Source: Leptodactylus fallax (lineage: Eukaryota; Chordata; Amphibia; Anura; Leptodactylidae). From it: a stretch of 64,000 nt of DNA. The notes beneath the pieces were generated by a model. The model worked only from the letters and a program-made list of their open reading frames with translations. It was not told the origin of the DNA and made no database searches. Position numbers and translations under genes: made by a program. Below, piece after piece: positions 46,790 through 58,460 of the stretch. The stretch spans positions 630,001 to 694,000 of the forward strand of contig CAMRHE010000207.1 in assembly GCA_947044405.1 (NCBI GenBank), written 5' to 3'. The first letter of the stretch is position 1. Each line of letters starts with the position of its first letter.

Positions 46790-48917
46790 GTAAGGCCTCT
46801 GCTGTTGTGTATTGTGAATAATAAAAACTTTGTGAAGAGAGTGAGACCTTCAGATTTTCACCAAAAAGTGTAGATCTGCCTTGGCCCAACAAATTTACTA
46901 TAACTCATACCACTGAGCATTTGTTGCTTTTTTGGTACAGTTTTTTGAGCCGAAGCCAGGAAGGGATTTAGCATTCTGCAAATGTTATACATATGTTCTG
47001 TGCATTGCAGGATGGGGATCGGGGCAGGCTGAGACATCTCGACCCGGCTGATTTACTAAAACTCCCACCAGTTTCCCGGCGTGAATTGCAATGGAAATCT
47101 ACATCAGTTCCTACCTTCCATAGATTTCCATTTTGGCACCAGGATCCCCAACAGATGTTTAAAGTGGTCGCAGCCTCTTCATAAATCTCTCGGTCCCTGC
47201 ACTAGTCGGGTTTTTTATTACAGCCCCTTGCAGACGACTGTCTGCTGGCCACTGGCTGTGATTGATGTCATCCATGTTCTGACCGTGCACTGGAACCGTG
47301 GAAGCATGGCCGCAAAACCGGACAGGAATAGGACCTGTTCTGATTTTTGTGGCCCGGACTGTCGGCCCGCACACAGAGATGAATGGATCAGTGTGCTATC
47401 CAGGAAAAACCCAGATAGCACACTGAACTATGCCATGGTCGTCTGCAAGGGGCTTAAGACTGGTGTACAATATACCAGTCTTAATAAATTTGCCCCATTG
47501 ATTTCAATGTGTCTATTCATATGGCCTTTTTTTTTAACAGCCCCTTTTACAGGCCGTCAAAAAAACTGACACAATCTTTGTCTATCAAAATGAACATAGA
47601 AGGAGCCATGAGAATAGACCCATTGACATACATAGGTTATATAACAGCTGTTTGACATGAACGGGCCATCACGGCCATTGATGTGTAAATAAGACCTAAC
47701 CCTATCATGACGGCTCTGTCCTACCTTTTCTATAGGGCTTCCTCTTTTTCTACTGGTCTGCTGACAGTGTTACTTGTATTTGGAGGCCAGCCAGTTCCCA
47801 GTTGTAGGAAAATTAATGAACCCTGTTGTATTTTCTGACAATTATTTTCCTTTTCACCCAAAAGTAAGCATCGCCAGGTGTGCTTTGCAGCTTTTCGCTC
47901 CTTCATTTAACATGTATGTTCAGCCACGGCAAATATGTATGTTAACAGGGAGATGGTTACAGAGTGTTACATCTGTAGACAATCAGTCATTATGCATTCC
48001 CCGCTTTGTAGTCCTCAGTATAGGCAGCTTCTCCCATCAGAATATATATTTTGTGAACTCAACCCACTGCTTTTACAGGAAAGACAATTCCATGATAGGG
48101 ATCCCATAGGCATTCAGTGACATAAGTGCCATTTGTTGTCTTCTCCGCCAATATTGCACGTTTGTAGTTGACTGTCTTGTGTACAAGGCTGACCAACTGT
48201 TTGTTTCTGTTGGTGTCTGTGTGTATGTGAATTTCCGAGGGAGACAAAACTGTGGTCCCGTCTGGTGCGAATTTCAGTCCTTTCACAAGTAGACAGAACA
48301 TGTGGGCTTGAGAAACATGACAAAAAAGTAACACCCAGGGAAAATATTTGCAAACAAAAACAAACATAGCCTTCATTGGAGCCATCTGCTTGGAGAGATG
48401 ATATTTGTGTTTATGTATATAATGATGTAGCGTGCGGCACATCACAAAGTTACGCTTTTATGGGATTTACGCTTTTAAAATTAGGGACAAGCGGCTGAAA
48501 TATCTCCGGTCTTGAAAGATTATTAGTCCCAGAAAGCCAGCAGTGTTCTAGTGTTCAGAAAGGGTTAGACTTTTTGATGTTATAAAGCAAAATTTCCAAT
48601 TTACTTCAGAGATGTCTTGTAAGCAGGACTCTTTTGTTACTTGTCAGGTCAACATTTCTGATTTAGGAAAAGCGGTGGTTATAACTTTCTGCTACAGAAT
48701 AGGGACACATATACATATTGAGCTGTCCTTATCTACCCTTACTACCTAAAACTTTTGTCTTAAAGTGATATTTCACTTTCCAAACCTTATTTTTTGTCAA
48801 CAATTTGTCTCAAAAAGTTAAAGTGTTAAATTAAAGTGATAAATCAAAGCAATTTCTCCATTTCCCAAAAATCAGCATCTTTCTAAACAATTTTTCCTGA
48901 AAGGGTATTCCACTTTA
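46790..48917. other. Intron-like DNA with an old repeat at about 46880-47500
   Basis: The part 46880-47500 (GATTTACTAAAACTCCC to CTTAATAAATTTGCCCC) is an anuran-type dispersed repeat split by the MITE 47223-47453. The part 47700-48900 has no supported gene, and the next SEZ6 exon was not seen. Confidence 0.45.
47223..47453. mobile_element. MITE with perfect 16-bp inverted repeats
   Basis: The ends are GCCCCTTGCAGACGAC and its exact complement GTCGTCTGCAAGGGGC. Internally GTGTGCTATC and GATAGCACAC form a second palindrome, shared with about 32330. The target duplication is not clear. Non-coding. Confidence 0.8.
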
Positions 48918-49220
48918 GGTCAGGGGCCCACATTGCAATAACGAAGCATTTCGGCCGCGGCTGAATTGTCAATCATCAATTATCGTTTTACCGTACCTGT
49001 AAAGTGGATGGAATTCTGGCTAATCCCATCTACGCAGAAAACAATTCGCAGCATGTCAATTATACCGACGGAAATGCTGGCGTTTCCATATAGGTATAAT
49101 AGGGGCAGAAAGTCAGAAGAGGAAAACTCTGTGGACTTTCTGTGAAAAACAATGTGGAAAAAAAACGCGATGTGCAGAAGAACATTTCTCGCCTGCGGTT
49201 CGCTACGTGGCGCCTTAACC
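48918..49220. mobile_element. TTA-flanked MITE type 2, 303 bp
   Basis: TTA lies at 48915-48917 and 49221-49223. The core includes TAAAGTGGATGGAATTC, CATGTCAATTATACC and GTTTCCATATAGGTATAAT. The ends GGTCAGGGGCCC and GGCGCCTTAACC are weakly complementary. It is first in a chain of three MITEs. Confidence 0.65.
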
Positions 49221-49256
49221 TTACATAAATGAGCACTTTAGCAACAATTTCTCTTA

Positions 49257-49496
49257 GGCTAAGGCCCAAAATTGCGGAATCACAGCATTTTTCCTGTTGC
49301 AGAAACATAGCATAAAAAAACATTACCTGCAGTGACGCTCACATTTTCCCTGTAGATTTAATAGGGGAAGAAAAACCGCAAAGAAAAACATAGCAAAAAA
49401 TGCAATGAAAAGCAATGCAGAAAAAAAGCGATGTGTTTTTCCTGCGTTTTTTGCACAATGTTTTTTAGCTGTTTTCCACAACATGGGGCCTTAGCC
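49257..49496. mobile_element. MITE type 1 with long palindromic ends
   Basis: Including the flanking TTA/TAA, the ends CTTAGGCTAAGGCCC and GGGCCTTAGCCTAAG are perfect inverted repeats. The flanks are TTA (49254-49256) and TAA (49497-49499). The interior is diverged from other type 1 copies. Non-coding. Confidence 0.7.
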
Positions 49497-49499
49497 TAA

Positions 49500-49796
49500 G
49501 GCTGGGGTTCCACATGGCGTAAACAGCACGGTTTTACAGTTTCTGCAAAGCGTTTTCCTCTGCGGACTTTCTGCTTCAATTATATCTACAGTATACAGAA
49601 AACGCCAGCGTTTCCGTAGGTATAATTGACATGCTGCGATTTACAAAAATGCGACCGTTTTTTAAATCACAGCAAGTCCGCTGAGGATATTTTTCTGCAA
49701 TGTGTGGATGGGATTAGCCAGAATCTGATTCACTTTGCAGGTACTGTAAAACGCCACGCTTTTTGCTGCAGCGTTTCTGCCATGGCAAAACGGAGT
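49500..49796. mobile_element. MITE type 2, right end not resolved
   Basis: It starts GGCTGGGGTTCCACATGG directly after TAA at 49497-49499, carries GTAGGTATAATTGACATG and TGTGTGGATGGGATTAGCC, and fades near 49790 where the DIRS end begins. It may have been the insertion target of the DIRS element. Confidence 0.6.
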
Positions 49797-49995
49797 AAGT
49801 CAACGTATCCCAGCAGAAGCAGCAAAATGGGGATCCGCCCCTGGGGTTAGGACAGGGAACCAAAGCACCAAATTTAAGGGCCCCACAGCCCATAAGAGGG
49901 CACCGAGACCTCCCCCACGGAAATTATAAAGTAAAAGGAAACAAGCCAGGGGGGAAGCCGGCGCGCTGGACAAGGGAAACAGAGACAACAACAAC

Positions 49996-50026
49996 GATTC
50001 CCCACGCCGACAGCAGCACAAAGGGG
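49996..50026. repeat. DIRS internal complementary region
   Basis: GATTCCCCACGCCGACAGC followed by AGCACAAAGGGG repeats the right terminal sequence (minus strand of about 58430-58466) within 200 bp of the other end. In DIRS elements such an internal copy is used to circularise the replication intermediate. This role is inferred from known members. Confidence 0.7.
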
Positions 50027-50283
50027 AGAAGCAAGAATTCCCCTAGGGAGGGCCCGCCACAACATTAAGGACGCGACCAAAGGCAGGCGGGAACGCGGAC
50101 GCAAACGAAAGTTGACAAAGGCAACGGGGACCAGAGCAGCGCACAAACTGGCCAAAGGTAAGGACCGGACCAGCCCAAGAAGCGACACAGCCCGGGAGGG
50201 GCCGGAAAAACGGAGGGGAACCCGAATAAGGAAGGAAGACCAAGTCTCCGACCAGGGAAGAGAGGCGGAAGCCGAGGCCGTTT

Positions 50284-50631
50284 TTACCCGCATAAAAGAG
50301 GCGGCCCCAAACGGGAGGCGGGAAGGAAACCGAGACACCACCACACAAGGGGGAGCCCCCCCAGGGGGAGGAGGAAAACACGGAGCGAAAAGCGATGCAA
50401 AGCATGAGGGGACCAGGGAAACCAGGCAAAACAAGGGCACCCATCTGCAAAAAACACAAGTACGGCCAGAAGAGAGAGCCTGGAGTCCCCACTCTTGGCA
50501 GATGTAATAGCCAACAAAAAACGGTGTAGCCAAATATTTAGCCCGAGTCTCCAAGGGCAAATGGAGGACCGCACAGGCCGAAGGACACCGCAAGGCCCAC
50601 GGGGAACGGAGATGATACGAGGGCAGCCCAT
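50284..50631 (-). pseudogene. DIRS tyrosine recombinase remnant
   Basis: On the minus strand FLLAITSAKSGDSRLSLLAV at about 50523-50460 matches the LLAITSARR-E-LQALS region around the first catalytic Arg of DIRS recombinases. It is disrupted right after that position. Further recombinase motifs (His-x-x-Arg and Tyr) cannot be recognised with confidence at 49870-50450, where frames are shifted repeatedly. The enzyme would have integrated circular DNA without a target duplication. Confidence 0.6.
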
Positions 50632-51246
50632 GCCCCTTTAAGGAACCGCAACCAGAGGACCGAGACAGACGCGTCAAAGAGCGGAGAGGGCCGCAATCGC
50701 ACCAAAGGGCAGGGGCAAGGCCCATCCAAACCGCCGAAGAAAAAAAATATCAGCGTGAAGGGAGATATAAACCCCGGAGCACCACCAGAAAACTGGGCCC
50801 GGAGTCTATTGGTAGAGTCGCTCGCAGAAGAAAGGGCAGGACGGCCCGACAGCCCACGCGAGGGAGCCAACCCCAGGCGCAGGGAATCTCCAGAGATCCG
50901 GCACCAGAGACCGGGAAACCAGGTTCGGATGGGGGAAGCTCCAAATATCCCCGACTCATCTCCAGAGTGGGAAAACCAAGCTCGGCCAGAATGGAATGAT
51001 GGTTATCACAGAGACTGGCCTGCGATTCACAAACCCGGAATGGAATGGAGGGAAGAGAGCAGCCGGACCTCCAAGGGATGGACAGGGCATCCACGCCAAG
51101 GGATGCCTCCGGAAAGGGAACAGAACGTCTCCACCGGCGGAGTCGGGGCCATGAGGTCATTTCTGGAAGACCCCACCAGGGAACTGATGAAAGACTCGGA
51201 TTGAGTGACCATTCTCCGATACGGCAGACCCCGACCAACCGATCCG

Positions 51247-52560
51247 CTACAGTTCAGGGAGCCGAGGAACGCGGATAAAGGGAGATTCCGCCCAGTAAAA
51301 CAGATCGCCTCCCGAGGAGGGTGGGACGGGCCCCCGCTGTTCACGACAGCACGTGGCAGTGTCGACCGGATTGACTGCTCTTCCCTTGAGAAGAGACGAG
51401 AAATGGAGTAAGGCACGAAACAGCTCTGAGCTCCTTCCAGTGGACGAGGCCTTCTCTGGAGCGCTCCAGACTCCCTTTATGGAGTTTTCGTCCAAATGGG
51501 CTCCCCATCCCAAGAGGGAGCGCGTAGTCAACAGGGTCCAAGAAGGTTGGACCGGGACCTTCCGTCTTTCAGGGCAACCACCACGAGGGAAAGACGGGTC
51601 CGGGGGAGAGTCGAATCTTCTTGCTGAATGTAAGAAGGGGCGATCCCAAGCCTCTAGTAACTCCTTCTGGAGGGGACGAAGTGCCACAAAGCCCATGGGA
51701 CGCCTCCACGAGGAAGACATCAAGCCCAGGACTTCATCAATGTTCTGATGGAGGCTATCGGCTTTGAAGAGGGCCGGACTGCACCGACCAGTTTCTCCTT
51801 CCTTGCTGGTGTCAAGGAGACCGCAGGCGGACGAATCCAGGAAGTAGCCGAGGAACTTCCTTCGGGTTGAAGGGATCGTACCGACTTCTCCCAGTTTATA
51901 AGCCATCCCAGACCTGAAACAGGGACACGGCGCTGTAGATGCTGGAGCAGAACAGACTCTGACTGGGCTTTATCAACCAGCGTCTAGATAAGGCACCACG
52001 AATATCCCCTGAAGTCTGAGGGCGGCCGCATAGGAGCCACTACCTTTGTAAAGGTGGGGGAGCAGAGGAGATCCCGAAGGGTAGTGCTGTGAACTGAAAA
52101 TGCTTCGTGTGGCCGGAAACTACTACGGCAATCCTTAGAAACCTTCTGTGTGGAGGATAAATAGGAATATGCAAATAGGCGTCTTTAGATCCAAAGTCAC
52201 GAAAACATCGCCTTGGAGGAGAAAAGTGGTGACAGACTTTATGGTTTCCATGCGGAAGTGTTTCTTTTTGATGAAGCGGTTGAGGTACCTTAAGTCTATG
52301 ACCATTCTCCATTTGTCTGCCGGTTTTGGTACCATTAAGACGGGAGAATAGACACCGGATCCTTCTTCTAGAGAAGGGACTTCCTCCAGGGCTCCCTTGT
52401 GAATGTATTCTCGGATGGAGCATTCCAATGTAGTCTGCTGCATTATAGGCAGGCTGCGAGTTAACACAAACCGATCCTGAGGAGGATGGAGGAACCGATT
52501 GCATATCCTTTTGGATACCAGGACCAGGGAACCAGAGGAAAAAAGGAAGACCCCCGAAGG
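51247..52560 (-). pseudogene. DIRS reverse transcriptase / RNase H, frameshifted
   Basis: The minus-strand pieces are in order. SKRICNRFLHPPQDRFVLTR begins the domain near 52520. WRMVIDLRYLNRFI and ETIKSV with VTLDLK follow (to about 52185). A one-base loss then shifts frame to DAYLHIPIYPPHRRFLRIAV and FTALPFGISSAP (about 52185-52060). The catalytic YLDD box at about 51976-51993 is broken by a one-base deletion followed by stops. NWEKS and the RNase H part with LLGWGAHLDENSIKGVWS (about 51520-51450) and ELFRALLHFSSLLKGR follow. Further on, EWSLNPS and DALSIPWRSG (about 51220-51060) are typical of the DIRS linker. It is clearly non-functional. Confidence 0.88.
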
Positions 52561-53822
52561 AACGGCCACAGAAGACACTCCGAGCAAAAGAGGCCACACA
52601 GACAACCGACGCCCAGAGGAAAAGAGCCCGGACCCGTCCAAAGAAGCCTCACACGAGAAAGATCTACCCAAAGGCCGAAAGACCCTCCACAGCCAAGCCC
52701 CAGGACGCAGGGCACCCAAAGACCACCGGCCAAAGGGAAGCGCACAAATAAGAGGAAACAGCTCTCCAGGGAACCAAGAGGGCGCAGTGGAAGGCCAGAG
52801 ATTGGCGCCAGCCAAGATGGAGCAAAATCAGCGCCAGAAACAGCAGAAACCAGCAGCTCATCTCGGAGACCCAGAAGAGTCCCGAGAGAACCAGGAGGAA
52901 GCGACACCAAAGACGCAACCGCCAAGCGGGGCGAGGCAGCGAAAGCCTAGGGAGACGCTGAGGAAAGATCCACACGAGGACCAAGGGAAAGGCCACGCCA
53001 ACCACCGAGGAGGACCCCAGATCCCAGAGCAACGGAAAAAGCCGAACCTCCAGAAACCACAAGAGGTTCAGGACATTCCACCGAAGACATTAATCTGTAA
53101 TGTCTCGTCCACGAAGACCCAGGCCCTCAAGTTGGACGTGGAGGCTCCCCGTCAACACAGAAGAAGGAAGCAGCCAAAGAGGGAAGCACGGCCCGAATCT
53201 AGGGAACGTCAGATGAGAGGCCGTCCACACGAAACCGTCAGCGAGCGAGGGAGGACTGTGTCTCAACCCGCAGTCGGCAATGAGGAAGAACGGATCTCCA
53301 AGAGACTCCCCAATAGTCCACCCAGGGACAACTCTCTAAGAAGGTCCAGGAGGCGGGCAGCGACAGCGGGTAAAACAAGCCGTCAGGTAAAGGAGATGCA
53401 ATCCAAACACATTAGGTGTTACGTTTAGAGGACTTTCCTCCTAAGCCCATCGCCATTACCTGATGCAGAAGATGACATCTGAAACATCAAAACCACAGAC
53501 AATGTAGAATAGAAGATTGCCAAGCATCGCACAAGAAGAAAAAAACCAAGGGGTACCTACTTTTAAACGGTCACTTGAGAAAAAGATCCCACAGGAAAAA
53601 ACCAGACACCGCAAACCGCAGCAGAGGAGCAGTAACCACGAGCTCACCCAGTAAAGGACTGAAGCCCTTAAATGTAAACAGCAGCGAGGGAGGAGCCAAA
53701 CAAAGAAGATATTCATACAGCGCCAAACAAGGTCAAATGCCATAATGGAACATAGAGGAGCATAAGCCTAAGCCAGAGGCTCCACATACAAGCAGCAAAA
53801 AACAAATCTATATTTGCCATAA
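52561..53822 (-). other. DIRS 5' region, gag-like part not recognisable
   Basis: GC-rich, purine-rich on the plus strand. Long frames on both strands (plus 52499-53428, minus 52461-52925 and others) are low-complexity and have no domains. By position it should contain the structural gene and leader of the DIRS element. I cannot identify a protein. Confidence 0.5.
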
Positions 53823-56800
53823 CCCTAACGACATGACGTACATTACGTCCGTGCGCGGTACAGCGCAACAGGGCGAAGAGCGCGCCCGCAAGGGGCAAAG
53901 GGTGTTAGCGAACGACAGCTAACACCCCTCCAACCCCCGGGAACAGCGAAGAAAGGGAAACAACGAAGGGGCGCAGCAAGGCACCAAGGAACCAAACCAG
54001 AGGAGCCCAGGCCAGTCCCCACACCACAAAAGTGAGGCAGCGTCCAAGCCTCACGAAGACTCAAGACACGAAGCTGTGCTCAGTCACAGGCGAGCCAGCA
54101 ATCAAAGCATGCTGGCTCAGATGTCCTAATGGGACACATGAAAAAGTAAAAAAAAGTGAAAAAAAATAAAATAAAGTGTTCAAAAAAATAAAAAAGAAAA
54201 AGCCCCAAAAATTCCCCTATATAAAATGAATTATATAAAAAAAAAACTAAAAATTAAAAAAACAATGCATATTGGTATCGTGGTCCGTAACAACCTGTAC
54301 AATAAAACTGAAACAATATTAAGTACACGGTGAACGTGAGAAAAAAAGGAAAAAACTGCAAAAGTAATGATTTTCGCCATCTCACCTTACAAAATATGCC
54401 AAAAAAGTGATCAAAAAGTCATAGTACCCCAAAACAGTACCAAAAAAAGCACAGGTTGTCCCACAAAAAATAAGCCCTAAATCAACTCTGTAAACCGTAA
54501 AAAAAAATGTTACGCATCTCAGAAGATGCGATGCAAAAACAATTAATTATGTTCCCAAAGGGTTTGTTCTGCAAAATTAGTATCGCATAAAAAAAACAGT
54601 ATAAATGAGGTATCTCCGTAATCGACCGACCCGTAGAAAAAAGGTAACATGTTACATGCTACTCATGGTAAAAATTCAAAGGTAAAACGCAGTGTCAGAA
54701 GATGGGAAATCCAACAAGAAAGAGTTAATAAAATGTATCAATAGGTTATAGGCGCCCAAAGATGATGTCATTACAAAATACATCTCACCCCACAAACAAC
54801 AAGCCCCAAGGCTACACACCAGAGAAATAAAGAATAATAGCTCGTACAAGGAAGACAAAAACCCCAAAAATCGCCAAACAGAACAAACTGCAGAAGAAGT
54901 AAACGGGAGCAGAACAGGGACACCCAGAAGAGCAGAAAAAAAACAGAAGTGACCCCCAGAGTGACCTCCCAAAAAGGAAACGGAACAGTAGGAATGGGTC
55001 CCAAGCAACCCGCACGCACATATTCACTTCCCCACCGCGTATCACGTCGGGATACAATGCTTACTACACCCCTTATAAATCAGGGGCAGTTAAAATGGGT
55101 CACCCGAATCCACTTGGTACCACAGCTCTGTAAACAGACAGCATCCAGATCCCAAACATCTGAATCTGCACCCAAAAGCCACAAGCGCTCCTCCCGGCGG
55201 CCCAAACCAGAGCCCACAGTATACACGTCGTACCCAGAATAACGTACTAATGTCAAGAAAACTGCTGTAGGACACAGCAGGGCACAGAGTGAAGGAGGCA
55301 GGGGAGCACAGGGGAGGGGGGACGCCATTGCACTTGCAGAGCTGAAAGCCAGTAAAGTGGAATCCCCTGACAGGTACCCAGGAAACACCCAAGGAATATC
55401 CAGTACAGTGAACATTTTAACCCCCAAGTGTGCTAAATATTATCCAAAAGAATACGCAGATGATTGGAAAGGTAAAATGACAACCAGGAATACGTCATTC
55501 AGGCGAAATGTGGCCCGGCTGTATCAGAGATGAACGCTCCAAAAGCGCCGGGATACCCGCTCACCAGTTGGAGTGTGTGTCTCTGCAGACATAAGCTGGG
55601 CACAACATACCACTGAAATGGCGTATCTCTGGAAAAATGTTATTTTAACTCATTATCATCTGTGCATTATTTCTAGAAATTACAAGAATGCAACACTTAA
55701 GGGTTAATAATGCTCACTACACCACTGATAAATCCCTTAAAGGTGTAGTTCCAAAATGGGGTCACAAGTCGTGGATTCCACTTACTGAATCCTCTGCAAA
55801 AGTGACATGGTGTCCAAAACCAAATGTGCTCCGACAACCAAAATAGCGCTCCTTCCCTTCTGTGCTCGGCTATGCCCAAACAGCAGTTTATACCCACATA
55901 TCATTAAGTATGTTATCCGGTACACCAGTGTCATACATGTGGGCATAAACTGTCATTTGGCACACAGCAGGGCGCAGAGTGAAGGAGCGCTATGGCGGAG
56001 CGCAGATTTAGATTGTGGTTTTGGACGCCATGTCACATTTGCAGAGACCCTAAAATCGCCCCACAAAATGGGGTCACGGGAGATCCAGTACTGGCACCTC
56101 CAGGGCTCTGCAAAAACAACATGGCGACCAGAAAGTCCCTCTAAATCTGTACTCCAAAAGCTAAAAAAACACAGTGCTCCCCCTTCTGAGCCCTCTTGTC
56201 AACAGCAGGTTACACCCACATATATAATTTTTCCCCGGGATAGCCCACTAATAGTTTTAGGAGTTCATGTCTCTGATGCCACAAAGTGGCCGCAACATAT
56301 TCTGAAATTGGATATTCTTCAAAAACTTCAATTTTCACTTTGTACATTAATTTGGGAAGCATTAGGCTCAAAATGATAATACCCCTTGATACATCCTTGG
56401 GGGGTGTAGTTCAAAATGGGGTCCCGAGGGGTTTCCAGATTGGTACAGGGGCCTGCAAATGCAACATGGCACCGAAAATATTCCAGCCACACTCCCTCCA
56501 AAAGCTAAATAGCGCCTTCCACTGAGCCCCACCATGTTTCCATACAGCAGATTACAACCACATATGAGGCATTTCTGTGTTCAGAAGAAATTGTGTAACA
56601 AACTGTGGGGTGTTTTTTCTTCTTTAACCACTTGCAAAAATTTAAAATATGCCCCTAAATGGACAGTTTATTGAAAAAAAGTAATTTTTCATGTTTACGT
56701 CCCAATGATGATAAAATCTGTGAAACAGCTCTGAGGTCAAAATGCTCACTATACCCCAGATAAATTCTATGAGGGGTTTAATTTCCAAAATGGGGTCCCT

Positions 56801-58019
56801 TTGAGGGGTTTCCATTGTATTGGTACTTATGGGCTCTGCAAATGCGACATGGCACCCGAAAACTACCAACAAATTCTGCCCTCCAAAAGCTAAATAGCGC
56901 TCTTTCCATCTGAGCCCCACCATGTACCCAACAGCAGATTACAACCACATATGGGGCATCTTGTTCAGGAGAAATTGTGTAACGAACTTTTGGGAGCTTT
57001 TTCTCAATTGTCCTCTTGTGAAAATTAAAAATTTGGGGCTAAATTGACAGTTTATTGGAAAAAAAGAAATTTTTCATTTTCATGTCCCAATGTTAATAAA
57101 ATCTGTAAACAGCTGTGGGTCAAAATGCTCACTATACCCCTTACTGTTCTGTGAGGGGTGTGGTTTCCAAAATGGGGTCACTTAGGGGGTTTCCACTTTT
57201 TGGTACTTTGGGGCCTCAAATGCGACATGGTACCGAAAATATCCAGCAAAATCTGCCAAACGTCCAGGTCGCTCCCCCTTCTGTCACTGCCGAATGCCCA
57301 AACATCAATTACACCCACATGTGGGATTTCTGTGCTCGGGAGAAATTGTATAATAAACTGGGAGATGCATCTCCTTAACCCTTTGTGAATGTGTTAAATT
57401 TAGGGCTAAATGAAGGGATTAGTGGAAAAAAATGAAATGTCTAAATTTCACCTCGATATCGTTTAATTCTTGTGAAATGCTTAAAGGGTTAACAAACTTC
57501 CCAAATGCTGTTTGAATTATCAGGGGTGCAGTTTGAAAATGGGGGATTTATGGGGTTTCAAATATAGGCCTTTATAATCCTCTTCAGAACTGAAGTGGTC
57601 CCTAAAAAATTAGTTTGGGAAATTTTCTTGTAAATCTGAAAATCGCTTTACACTTGTAAGCCTTCTAACATCCAAAATAAATTAAAGGACGATTAAAAGA
57701 TGATGTCAATATAAAGCAGAGATATGGTAGATAATATTTATTAATGTATTTGGGTGGTATACTATCTGTCTGAAAAGCAGAGACTTTCACATTTTGAAAA
57801 TTCGATTTTTCCAAATCATCAAATATCCTATTTTTATAAATAAATACAAAAAAATTGATTAGTGTTTACCACTAACATGAAGTACAATGTGTCACGAGAA
57901 AACAATCTCAAAATCACTTGAGTAAGTAAAGCGCTCAAAGTTCTTGCCACATAAAGAGACACATGTCAGTTTTGAAAAACAAGGCCTGGTCCTCAACGCA
58001 CTTGGGCTGTGTCCAAGGG
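53823..58019 (+). mobile_element. 4.2-kb ORF-less TTAA-flanked element with tandem internal units
   Basis: The element has short inverted ends: CCCTAACGAC at left and, on the minus strand, CCCTTGGACAC at right. TTAA lies at 58020-58023 and the one-mismatch ATAA at 53819-53822. Order inside: a GC-rich head with a GGTGTTAGC / GCTAACACC palindrome (about 53904-53930); an A-rich stretch; modules such as GTAACAACCTGTACAATAAA and TGATCAAAAAGTCATAG; five to six tandem units of about 320-380 bp, each with AAAATGGGGTC (about 55752, 56070, 56413, 56788, 57168 and a weaker one at 57534); and an AT-rich tail ending GAAGTACAATGTGTCACGAG and CCAAGGGTTAA. No long conserved frame. Partial copies of its modules lie elsewhere in the window. 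I recognise the sequence style from frog genomic DNA but know no name. Confidence 0.85.
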
Positions 58020-58023
58020 TTAA

Positions 58024-58460
58024 AATCAATTAAACACCGCACTCCGAGAAAACCGGAAGTAGGCCCGGGCGCAAAGGCCCCCCAACACGGGACCGAAAAA
58101 GGTCCGGCCAAGAGGTCCCCGCACCCGGGACCGCCCACAGAGCAACCGGGAACGCCCGCGGGCGAAAAAGGCCCGAAGGACCGGAGGATCTTAGGAACGT
58201 AGGAAAGGACCGAGGTACCCCCAAAAGGTAAGCCAGGAGCTATTTTAGGAAAAAAAACCCTAGCAACGGGAGGTCACCCAAGACCTCCGTCCACCTGTCC
58301 CACACAGGACAGAAAAAAACACAGTGGAGGGAGGTCTCAGGTGCCCTCTTATAGGGCTAGTAGGAGGCACCTTAAATTTGGTGCTAATTAAAGGTTCCAC
58401 TGTCCTAAACAACACACAGGGGCAGAGATACCCCATATTGTGCTGCTGTCGGACGTAAGG
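58024..58460 (-). mobile_element. DIRS 5' terminal segment
   Basis: This piece continues the DIRS element beyond the inserted TTAA element. It is GC-rich, with the inverted terminal sequence at 58415-58460 (CACAGGGGCAGAGATACCCC on the plus strand). No coding region is recognisable. As the 5' end of the minus-strand element it would hold leader and promoter. Confidence 0.7.

Larger units (their letters stand above)
49797..58460 (-). mobile_element. DIRS-type tyrosine-recombinase retrotransposon, degenerate and split
   Basis: The evidence is both structural and coding. The left terminus (AGCAGCAAAATGGGG, then GCCCCTG, 49818-49855) recurs inverted at the right terminus, read on the minus strand from about 58457 (AGCAGCACAATATGGGG, then GCCCCTG). 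A second copy of the right terminal sequence (GATTCCCC, then GACAGCAGCACAA) lies inside at 49996-50026, like the internal complementary region of DIRS elements. Reverse transcriptase, RNase H and tyrosine recombinase remnants lie in that order on the minus strand. A 4.2 kb TTAA element (53823-58019) is inserted in the 5' part. The whole is GC-rich compared with its surroundings and heavily mutated. The outer boundaries are uncertain by several bases. Confidence 0.85.

Noticed and set aside
49874..50725. 283-codon minus-strand frame
   Set aside because: Mostly a frame-shifted reading of the DIRS recombinase region. Only the short LLAITSAK part in another frame is meaningful.
52499..53428. 309-codon plus-strand open frame, plus other long frames on both strands at 49.9-53.4 kb
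   Set aside because: Low-complexity, charged, no domain. The region is GC-rich and purine-skewed, so stop codons are rare on both strands. Clear DIRS motifs show that the true coding strand here is minus.
55807..57388. Frames of 76-189 codons in the TTAA element
   Set aside because: They differ between tandem units and are interrupted at different places. No conserved protein.
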